Source of the DNA: Planctomycetota bacterium
GTDB lineage: Bacteria; Planctomycetota; J058; JAJDCP01
Direction of reading: 5' to 3'
Assembly (NCBI GenBank): GCA_029260765.1
Contig: JAJDCP010000025.1
Span: 1-64,000 of the forward strand
DNA: 64,000 nt
Shown: positions 45,346 through 51,848 of the stretch, in pieces
Layout of the letters: every line of letters begins with the position of its first letter
Position numbering within the stretch: position 1 is the first letter of the stretch
Program-made: the position numbers and the translations under genes
The notes under the pieces: generated by a model
What the model was told of the DNA's origin: nothing
What the model saw: only the letters and a program-made list of their open reading frames with translations
The model's database searches: none

Positions 45346-46656
45346 CTATTCGAAATTCTTCTCGGTCGGCACCTCGATCCGGCGGTAGCCGTCTTTGAGC
45401 ACCAGTGTGGCGATCTCGAGGCTCCAATGCCCGGCGGTGTTCCGCACAAAGCGGGCGAATACCTGGGTGACCTCTTCGGGCTCGTAGCCCATCGCCCGGC
45501 AGACCTTGATCTCCTTCCAGGCCAGATACTGGTCGACCGGCTTGGGCAGCAGAGTGAACAGCACGATGCGTTTGAAGGGCACGTCATAGCGTTCAGAGAC
45601 GGCGCGCAGCAGGCGGCGCCAGAGTGCATTGCTGCCGCGCTCCTCGATGCCGCGTTTGCTGAAATCCCGTACGTAGTTCTCATAATCTTCGACGCTCTCG
45701 AGCCTGCTCAGCCTGGCGGTCTGGATGTCGAGCTTGTCGGCGGAGATGCGGATGTCCGGGTCATCGGCGTCGCGCACCATGGCGATCGAGGCGAACTCGA
45801 AGAACTTGAAGGTCTGGAGCGTCTCGTCGTCGCTGAGCGGCTCGAACAAGATGCCCGGCACGATCAGGCCGTTGACGATGCTGCGCTGCGCGAGGAACTG
45901 CTGGTAGTCCCGCTGCACCAGCTCGAGCTTCTCACTCAGGCTCGCGTCGGAGGCCACGCTGGGAGAGACGACGGGCTCGGGCACGGGCTGGGGTCGACGG
46001 GCAGCTTCCGCGGCCAGGAAAGCACGGGCTTCGTCGGCGGCCGCCGCCAGCTCCTGGCGGAACTTGTCCAGCTCGGAGAGCTCCGGCTCGGGCGCCGGCT
46101 CCGGCTCGGCGATGACAGGCACCTCGATGACAGGCTCAGGCTCGGGTTCCGGCACGGGCTCGGGCTCGGGTTCGGGTTCGGGTTCGGGTTCGGGTTCGGG
46201 TTCGGGTTCGGGTTCGGGTTCGGGTTCGGGTTCGGGTTCGGGCTCGGGTTCCGGTTCGGGCTCGGGTTCCGGCTCCGGTTCGGGCTCGGGTTCCGGCTCC
46301 GGCTCCGGCTCCAGCAGCTCATGCGGCGCCACCGGCCGTTCCGCCAGCTCATAGTTGTCGACGATCGGCACGTCCGGAATCTCGAGATTCTCTGGGACCT
46401 GCGGCTCCAAGGGCGGCGGAGGTTCGGGCAGGGGCTGCGGCTGCGCCTCGGACTCCGGCTGCGCCTCGGGCTCGGGCTCCGGCTCTGGCTCCGGTGGCAT
46501 CTGCGACAGCGACGCGCGCATCAGCTCTTCGATGGACTCACTGACCGCCGGCGGCGGCTCACACCCCGGGAAGAACAGCGGCAGATGAAGCAGCCCCGAC
46601 AGCAACAGGAAAAAGACGTAGTAGAACGTCCGCGTCAACAAGTTGCGCTCCCGCAT
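45346..46656 (-). CDS. TonB-like protein with long Glu-Pro rod
   Basis: A 436-residue protein. A short cytosolic N-terminus and one helix (about 9-30) anchor it in the inner membrane. A Pro/Glu-rich segment follows, with an almost pure EP repeat from about residue 116 to 168, long enough to reach deep into the periplasm. The last 200 residues are a folded alpha/beta domain that I cannot assign to TonB or PglI/AgmX C-terminal families. Together with ExbB and ExbD just upstream (3-base gap to ExbD) it should transmit motor force to an outer-membrane or cell-wall partner. The ATG at 46656 has GAGGA ahead. Confidence 0.7.
   Translation of the reverse strand: MRERNLLTRTFYYVFFLLLSGLLHLPLFFPGCEPPPAVSESIEELMRASLSQMPPEPEPEPEPEAQPESEAQPQPLPEPPPPLEPQVPENLEIPDVPIVDNYELAERPVAPHELLEPEPEPEPEPEPEPEPEPEPEPEPEPEPEPEPEPEPEPEPEPEPEPEPEPEPVPEPEPEPVIEVPVIAEPEPAPEPELSELDKFRQELAAAADEARAFLAAEAARRPQPVPEPVVSPSVASDASLSEKLELVQRDYQQFLAQRSIVNGLIVPGILFEPLSDDETLQTFKFFEFASIAMVRDADDPDIRISADKLDIQTARLSRLESVEDYENYVRDFSKRGIEERGSNALWRRLLRAVSERYDVPFKRIVLFTLLPKPVDQYLAWKEIKVCRAMGYEPEEVTQVFARFVRNTAGHWSLEIATLVLKDGYRRIEVPTEKNFE
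46136..46314 (-). repeat. GGGTTC-type hexamer array encoding Glu-Pro
   Basis: About 28 imperfect copies of a 6-bp unit (ggctcg, ggttcg, ggctcc variants) lie head to tail. On the minus strand each reads Pro-Glu. The frame is kept by the 6-base unit, so length variation between strains is likely. The Gly-Ser frame on the plus strand is an artefact. Confidence 0.85.
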
Positions 46657-46659
46657 ACC

Positions 46660-47106
46660 TCAGTCCTCACTCGCGTTGCTGGTTCTCGTGCGGTAGGCCA
46701 GGGACACATCCTGCACTCCGGCGCCCTTCAACTTCAGCAGGACGTCGAGGATCTCCCCGTACGCCGTCGCCTCCTCGGCCTCGAGGTGGACCCGCAGCAG
46801 GTCGCCGTGCGCAGCCTGCTGCTCTCGCAGCAGCGTCTCGAACTCCTCCTCCGAGATCGGCTCCCCGTCGACGAAGCGGCTGGCGTCTTCCTTGATCTGC
46901 ACCAGCACCGTCACGATATCCTGCTCCTGCACGGCCGGTTGGCTATCGTTCTCGTCGATCTCAGGGAGCTTGAGATCGTGCACGGACTGCCGCGCCTCTG
47001 AGATCGCGATGAACACCGTCAGCAGGATGAACATCACATCGAGCATCGGCGTGAGCGGGAACTCGAGTTTGCGTTTCTCGGGAGTTGCGAGCTTGATGGA
47101 ATCCAT
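46660..47106 (-). CDS. ExbD/TolR-family motor protein
   Basis: A 148-residue protein with a short N-terminus, one membrane helix (about 21-37, LTPMLDVMFILLTVFIAIS) and a periplasmic domain. The helix carries Asp23, matching the essential proton-carrying aspartate of ExbD/TolR. It would form a proton- or ion-driven motor with the ExbB protein, whose gene ends 11 bases upstream. The ATG at 47106 has a G-rich ribosome site. The TonB-like gene starts 3 bases after its stop, so ExbB-ExbD-TonB-like are clearly one unit. Which member of the ExbBD/TolQR/AglQS group it is cannot be told. Confidence 0.88.
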   Translation of the reverse strand: MDSIKLATPEKRKLEFPLTPMLDVMFILLTVFIAISEARQSVHDLKLPEIDENDSQPAVQEQDIVTVLVQIKEDASRFVDGEPISEEEFETLLREQQAAHGDLLRVHLEAEEATAYGEILDVLLKLKGAGVQDVSLAYRTRTSNASED

Positions 47107-47117
47107 CGGAACGCCCC

Positions 47118-47747
47118 CTACGTCGGCACAGACGACTGGAGCGCGGCCCGCGCCACGGCCTGGCTCTTCGAACGCCGGCGGTCGAGCAGTTGCTGGCGGA
47201 TGCGGTTCATGCCTGCTTCGACATCTTCCTGCTCACGCGCCGCCCGCGCCTCGAAGATCGCCAACCAGAGCGTGCCCGCGACGTACACGATCAGGCCCGC
47301 GATCGTTGTGTAGAGCGCGGTCGACAGGCCACTGACGATCTTGGCAATCTGCCCCTGGTCGAAGCCCTGAAAGCTCATCGCGATGCCGACCACCGTCCCG
47401 AACAGGCCAAGGCTCGTCGACAGGCCCGAAAACAACTGGATCGCCCCGTGGTTCCGGCGGCATTCGCGCAGGTAGGACTCGGCGACCTTGACCGCGCCCT
47501 CGGTATCGAAGGGCCGGCGCAGGTACTCGTAGAAGACCACCGCCACCGGATCTCCGCTGGCCTTGACCCGCTCCGGTCGGACCTTGAGCGCGACCAGCTC
47601 ATTGCGTAGCGCCCGGTTGCGACGCATCAACCGCCCCAGCCAGAAATAGATCCGCTCGATGACCAGCCCCATGACCAGCACACTCGCGGCCACGATCGGC
47701 CAGATCAGGGGGCCGGCGTCGCTGAAGAATGACCGCAGGAATTCCAT
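47118..47747 (-). CDS. ExbB/TolQ/MotA-family motor protein
   Basis: A 209-residue membrane protein with three helices (about 13-35, 103-126, 136-160), as in ExbB/TolQ. The second and third hold the conserved TSLGLFGTVVGIAMSF and IVSGLSTALYTTIAGLIVYVAG segments lining the ion channel. It should form the pentameric stator that drives the neighbouring ExbD and TonB-like proteins with ion flow. The ATG at 47747 has CGGAG 6-7 bases ahead. It follows an exported coiled-coil gene by 32 bases. Confidence 0.9.
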   Translation of the reverse strand: MEFLRSFFSDAGPLIWPIVAASVLVMGLVIERIYFWLGRLMRRNRALRNELVALKVRPERVKASGDPVAVVFYEYLRRPFDTEGAVKVAESYLRECRRNHGAIQLFSGLSTSLGLFGTVVGIAMSFQGFDQGQIAKIVSGLSTALYTTIAGLIVYVAGTLWLAIFEARAAREQEDVEAGMNRIRQQLLDRRRSKSQAVARAALQSSVPT

Positions 47748-47779
47748 GCTGCGCTCCGATCAGGCGGGAGAAGGTGGGC

Positions 47780-48550
47780 TCAATGGCGCGAGGAAAGCCC
47801 GCGCACGACCGACAGATTGAACTCGAAGCTGTCGCTGGGATACTCGAGGTTGATGCGGCCCAGTTTGCGATGCCGCTCGAGGATCTGCTGCAGGTATCCC
47901 GGCTCGGGCGGTTTGATCTTGCCGCTAGCCAGGTCGGCCTGCCGCTGGAGCTCTGCATTGCGCGCCAACACCTCACGCTCTTGCCGCAGCCGCACCAGGG
48001 TCGACTCGGCGCGGGCGATCTCTTCAGCGTAGAAGTCGCGCTGCTCGCGGGCGTCGGACATCGAGTCTTTGGCGCGGTCTTCGGCTTCCTTCAAGCGTCT
48101 GTTGTAGGTCTCTTCGTCCATCAGACCCGCGCGCCGGTCGGCCTTCAGCCGGTTGGCTTCTTGCACCAACTGGGTCTCGCCACCCCGCACAACGGTCGCG
48201 TACTGCTCGTACTTCGGCCGGTAGTCTTCGAGCATGCGCTCGAGACTGTTGATCCGCTGGTCGAGCCGCTGGGTGTTGGTCTCCTGGTTCTGCAAGATGT
48301 GCTCATAGATCTCGACGGTCTCGCCATAATTGCGCGTGATCGCCTCATTGCGCGCCTCTTCGGACATCGCTACCGGCGGGTTGGCGCGGGCCGGTCGCTC
48401 GGTGGCGGCGGCCGGCGGAGGCAGCACACCCGGAGCCGGCGCGGGCTGGTTGTCAAGCTCATTCAAGAGCTCGTTGAAGGTCTCGTCCTCGTTCTGGGCC
48501 AGAGCGAAGGCCGTGCACAGAACCAGGAAGCCTATGCTGAGTCGGTACAT
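47780..48550 (-). CDS. Exported coiled-coil protein
   Basis: A 256-residue protein with a signal peptide (YRLSIGFLVLCTAFALA before QNED). A Pro/Ala-rich segment (about 33-60) is followed by a long coiled coil (about 65-225) rich in Glu, Gln, Arg and Leu. No family is recognised. The ATG at 48550 has GAGGAG six bases ahead. It lies 10 bases after the other exported coiled-coil gene and 32 bases before ExbB, so the pair likely extends the motor complex into the periplasm. Confidence 0.65.
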   Translation of the reverse strand: MYRLSIGFLVLCTAFALAQNEDETFNELLNELDNQPAPAPGVLPPPAAATERPARANPPVAMSEEARNEAITRNYGETVEIYEHILQNQETNTQRLDQRINSLERMLEDYRPKYEQYATVVRGGETQLVQEANRLKADRRAGLMDEETYNRRLKEAEDRAKDSMSDAREQRDFYAEEIARAESTLVRLRQEREVLARNAELQRQADLASGKIKPPEPGYLQQILERHRKLGRINLEYPSDSFEFNLSVVRGLSSRH

Positions 48551-48560
48551 GAGCTGCTCC

Positions 48561-49574
48561 TCAATCGTTGCCGTAGTTCTCGTTGCGCTTCTCGTAATAG
48601 GCGTCGATCATCGCGTCGAGGTCGTCGCCGACGGTGTCGAAGCCGGTGGTGCCGATGGAGTCGATCTTCGTGCCGATATCGGCCAGCACCTGCTGGGAAT
48701 CGACGAAGCGTCCGAGGTCGATGTTGATGCGCTCGTGCACCTTGGTGAAGGTGTCGACCTGGTTGTACAGCAGCGCAAGCTTCTCGGAGACGTCCTTGAT
48801 CGCGTAGTTCCCGTAGTAGAAACCGTCACGGATGATCTGTTTGATCTTGGCGGCGTCCGATTGGATCATCATGTTGTTGACCAGGAACTCTTTCTCGTTC
48901 TCGAGGTTCTCGATCAGGTCGACGAAGTGATCCTGCAGATCGCCGTAGACCGCGGACAGATCCCCCAGGTTGCTGGCCAGCTTCTCATAGTTCGCGACCA
49001 GGCTCTTGTAGCCACTGTGGTAGCGCTCTTTGAGCTTGAAGCGCCGACGCGCCGAGGCGAACTTGCGCTTGAGCTTCTTGATCAGCTCTTCGTCTTTCGA
49101 CTCGCGGATCTGCACCGCCAGCTCGATCAGCTCTTTCTCTGCCCCGACCATCTCCTTCTCGCGGTCCGCCAGCTGGCCCGCATAGCTCTGCGACTGCTGG
49201 ACCAGATGCCCGCTGATGTTCTTCAGCTTCAGGCGCAGGAGCTTGAAGCTCGAGATCAGCACGTCCTGGTCTGCCAGGATCACATCGAAGCTACGCACGA
49301 CATCGCCCGCGAACACCGCCATCTTGCGCTCGAGATTCGAGGCCAACAGCTCGTCCGATGGGTCTTCGAGGAAGGCCTCGAACTCTGTCTGCAGCTCGAC
49401 GTTGGCCTTGCCGAGGGAGCCGATCAAGCCCGACAGATTCTCCATAGAATCCTCGAGCTGCTCGACCTCGGGCCGGATGGTCATCGTCTCGGGGATCTCG
49501 ATGGTGCCCGACATGTCCTGCCCGTAGAGGCCCACGGCCAGCATCGTCGTCATCATCCATGCCATCTTGCGCAT
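48561..49574 (-). CDS. Exported long coiled-coil protein
   Basis: A 337-residue protein with a signal peptide (RKMAWMMTTMLAVGLYG before QDM). It is nearly all helical with heptad-like spacing (LIELAVQIRESKDEELIKKL, YEKLASNLGDLSAVYGDLQD), so it could be a rod some tens of nanometres long. No known family. The ATG at 49574 follows AGAGG with 8 bases of spacing. It is the second gene of the operon, 14 bases after the TPR lipoprotein, and pairs with the coiled-coil protein that follows. Confidence 0.65.
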   Translation of the reverse strand: MRKMAWMMTTMLAVGLYGQDMSGTIEIPETMTIRPEVEQLEDSMENLSGLIGSLGKANVELQTEFEAFLEDPSDELLASNLERKMAVFAGDVVRSFDVILADQDVLISSFKLLRLKLKNISGHLVQQSQSYAGQLADREKEMVGAEKELIELAVQIRESKDEELIKKLKRKFASARRRFKLKERYHSGYKSLVANYEKLASNLGDLSAVYGDLQDHFVDLIENLENEKEFLVNNMMIQSDAAKIKQIIRDGFYYGNYAIKDVSEKLALLYNQVDTFTKVHERINIDLGRFVDSQQVLADIGTKIDSIGTTGFDTVGDDLDAMIDAYYEKRNENYGND

Positions 49575-49588
49575 TGCCGGAACCTCTC

Positions 49589-50377
49589 TCAGTTGAAGAA
49601 TGTGGTGTCGTCGAGACTTTCAGCCGCCCTGGCGCGGGCTGCCGGCGAAATCAGGGACGCGTGCTGACGGGCCGCGTCATAGTCGTGGGTCCAGTACGCG
49701 AAGATGGCCAGCCAGTAGTGGTCTTCTTCCCCCAAGCTGTGGCCGTACTCGAGTCGGGCGTCCGCGTAGCGAGAGTAGTAGCCGTACGCCTGAGGGTAGA
49801 GGGTCTGTTCGAAAGCCGCGGCGGCCTTGCCCTTGAGCGCCTGCATGCGTAGCGGCTCGAGGTCGAAGTTGCCCGAGGCGGTCGCGCTGGCTACCGCCCG
49901 GTCGTAAGCATCCCCCGAGGCGGGGTAGTCGCCTTCCATCATCAACAGGTGTCCCAAAGCGACATAGTATTGTGCCTCTTCGTCGACGCTCATGTTGTAG
50001 GTGGACACCTGGGTCAGGTTGGTGCGCGCAGCCGCAATCCGGTTCTGTTTGAGGTTGAGGTCGGCCGCATAGAGCTGCGGAGCCGCCGCCGTGGGAGCGA
50101 TGCGTGCCGCTTCCTGGAAACCTCCCAGGGCCATGCCGGTCTGCCCCTGGGCCTGCCAGCTCAGGGCCCGCACCATCGTGGCCTGATAGGCCTGCTCCGG
50201 AGAATGAGAGCGGTTCTCCAGAACCTCGTCGCAACAGGCTACCGCGCGACCAAAGTTCTGGGACTGGAAGCTGCGCTCGCGCTCTCTCTCGAGCTCGCCC
50301 ATCGACATGTTTCCGATGGTCGCCTGGCAGCCAGTCAACAGTGCCACGACTCCCACCAACAGCAGACTCGACCTCAT
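49589..50377 (-). CDS. TPR lipoprotein, first gene of the motor operon
   Basis: A 262-residue protein with a lipoprotein signal ending LLTGC (Cys17), so it is probably in the outer or inner membrane leaflet facing the periplasm. Several TPR units follow (ERERSFQSQNFGRAVACCDE, MVRALSWQAQGQTGMALGGF, YYVALGHLLMMEGDYPASGD). The ATG at 50377 has GAGGAG seven bases ahead; the longer frame to 50665 crosses the tRNA-Leu gene and is not real. It heads the run of 12-13 minus-strand genes and lies behind a sigma54-like site. It could anchor the complex to a membrane. Confidence 0.72.
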   Translation of the reverse strand: MRSSLLLVGVVALLTGCQATIGNMSMGELERERERSFQSQNFGRAVACCDEVLENRSHSPEQAYQATMVRALSWQAQGQTGMALGGFQEAARIAPTAAAPQLYAADLNLKQNRIAAARTNLTQVSTYNMSVDEEAQYYVALGHLLMMEGDYPASGDAYDRAVASATASGNFDLEPLRMQALKGKAAAAFEQTLYPQAYGYYSRYADARLEYGHSLGEEDHYWLAIFAYWTHDYDAARQHASLISPAARARAAESLDDTTFFN

Positions 50378-50423
50378 CGCAGACTCCTCGCATCGCCATG
50401 TGGCGCCTTTGCAGGCAAGATAC

Positions 50424-50438
50424 GCAAAAAACGGGCCG
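50424..50438 (-). promoter_or_regulatory. Possible sigma54 promoter of the motor operon
   Basis: On the minus strand CGGCCC, then GTTTT, then TTGCG give GG-N10-GC with the exact spacing of the -24/-12 promoter (8 of 11 consensus bases). It lies about 47 bases before the first ATG. The operon itself encodes an NtrC-type activator, which supports the reading, but GG-N10-GC also occurs by chance in GC-rich DNA. Confidence 0.4.
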
Positions 50439-50559
50439 ATTATGGGCCGGCTTCGCGGCGCATGGATGCACGGTGCCGCATGTGCGGCGTGCCAGTGCGG
50501 TATGCGCATCTGGCAACGTGACAGTGCACAGGCGGCTCTGCGGGGCCTCAGGCCGACGA

Positions 50560-50588
50560 TTGACCGAGCCGTGAGCTCGGGGTAGACT
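50560..50588 (+). promoter_or_regulatory. Promoter for tRNA-Leu
   Basis: TTGACC (50560-50565) and TAGACT (50583-50588) are 17 bases apart and end 10 bases before the mature tRNA 5' end at 50599. Confidence 0.6.
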
Positions 50589-50598
50589 CGCGCCAGCC

Positions 50599-50680
<82 letters not shown>

Positions 50681-50684
50681 TCGC

Positions 50685-50720
50685 AGCCTGACGGGCCCGG
50701 CCCGTCAGGCTGTGTTTGTT
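50685..50720 (+). terminator. Rho-independent terminator after tRNA-Leu
   Basis: AGCCTGACGGGC and GCCCGTCAGGCT form a perfect 12-bp stem with a 3-base loop, followed by a T-rich tail (gtgtttgtt), five bases after the tRNA. Confidence 0.85.
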
Positions 50721-51113
50721 GGAGTGGGGGGATTCGGAGCGGCGCAATTCGAATTTCGTGGGTTGGTTTGCTGACGGAGATTGTGGACTCGCTCGGGGCG
50801 ATGAGGAGAGTCGCTCAGATTCGCGGGGCTTCGATGGGTGCGCGGGTTTCGGGTGGTGAGGTTGTGCAGGTTGCCGCGGGGGCGAGCCGGGATCGGAATC
50901 CGGTCCGGATCCCGCAGCCGAGGGCGGTTCCGGACCCGACCCCGGTCCCGGTCCCGGTCCCGAGAACCGTGGGGACCGAGGACCGAGGGGAACGAGGACC
51001 GTGGGGACCGGCGGGACCATGGGGAACGAGGACCGTGGGGACCGGCGGGACCATGGGCCCTCCAACAAGCGCGCTGAACCGTGACGGCTTCGCCGCCCCT
51101 GCGCGGCCCCCCC
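50721..51113. other. Repeat-rich non-coding stretch
   Basis: No coding sequence is supported. The stretch is very GC-rich, with ggtccc hexamers (about 50939-50971) and a 34-bp tandem duplication (50987-51054). Long open frames here arise from repeats without stops. Confidence 0.6.
50987..51054. repeat. Perfect 34-bp tandem duplication
   Basis: Two identical adjacent 34-bp units (50987-51020 and 51021-51054), each starting ggggaacgaggaccg and ending gggaccat. Shorter related GGGGACCG/GAGGACCG fragments precede them. The array looks like slippage in non-coding DNA between the tRNA terminator and the VTC gene end. Confidence 0.9.
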
Positions 51114-51848
51114 TCAAGCCACAGCGACGCGCAGATCGGGCGGCAGGAGATCCGTGCGGTGGTGCAGCAGCAACAAGCCGGTCAGGTACTTGGAGTGTTT
51201 CAGCAGCGGGAAAGGAAAGCGCGATGCGACGAACCCACCGATGCGCTCCTTGCCCACGCTGAACTTGATCTCGAGGATCGTCGCATGGTCCCGAAACAGC
51301 TCCGTCGGAAGCTGCGCAGGCCCGCCGGGACGCAGGTAGAGCATCTCCGAATCGAGCGTCACCCGGACCTCTCTGCAGCTCGTGCGGTAATAGCTACGAC
51401 GGTAGCGCGTGATCACGGCAGGCTGCATCAGTGCCAACGCGCCCCCTGGAAAACCCTCTGCCGTGCCCGCGTCGCGCACAGCCTCAACCAGCTCGCTGAG
51501 CCCCCGGGCATCGCTCTGCAAACCGGGCAGAGCCCAGATCTCCTTGGACATCGCCCGCCCCGCGCGTCGCTTGATCTCGAGGCGCGCGTCGACCAGCCGC
51601 GTCAGCGGGCCGTACCAGCGCAGGCGGAACTTGTGACGCAGGCCGACGCCGTCGATATGGGCGCGTGCGTTGCTGTGGTCCAGCGTATCGAAGTAGACAC
51701 TGTTGACGGTGCGGGCAGGGTATTCCTCGAACAAATGGCCCGGATGGTTCCAGACGAGCTGCTCGACTGCGTCCAAGGAACATGCCGCTATGCGCCGCTT
51801 CCACTCGTAGCGGTGTTCCAGCTGCGGCCGCGCGCCGCGCGCCGTCAT
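51114..51848 (-). CDS. VTC-domain protein (polyphosphate-polymerase-like)
   Basis: A 244-residue protein with the VTC/CYTH-type tunnel fold. Alternating basic and acidic strand motifs fit it: EWKRRIA, VNSVYFDTLD, KFRLRWYG, RLEIKRRAG, RYRRSYYR and ILEIKFSVG. In yeast Vtc4 this fold makes polyphosphate from ATP; bacterial members are mostly uncharacterised. The ATG at 51848 overlaps the stop of the CotH gene (ATGA), so they are coupled. The three-gene order DUF4956, CotH, VTC is a recurrent bacterial cassette. Reaction and substrate here are inferred from the fold. Confidence 0.8.
   Translation of the reverse strand: MTARGARPQLEHRYEWKRRIAACSLDAVEQLVWNHPGHLFEEYPARTVNSVYFDTLDHSNARAHIDGVGLRHKFRLRWYGPLTRLVDARLEIKRRAGRAMSKEIWALPGLQSDARGLSELVEAVRDAGTAEGFPGGALALMQPAVITRYRRSYYRTSCREVRVTLDSEMLYLRPGGPAQLPTELFRDHATILEIKFSVGKERIGGFVASRFPFPLLKHSKYLTGLLLLHHRTDLLPPDLRVAVA

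Noticed and set aside
46064..46354. Poly-Gly-Ser open frame on the plus strand
   Set aside because: It is the other strand of the Glu-Pro hexamer array in the TonB-like gene.
44653..47001. 782-codon plus-strand frame across the TonB-like and TPR genes
   Set aside because: Antisense to four well-supported genes; its Gly/Phe-rich middle is the repeat array read backwards.
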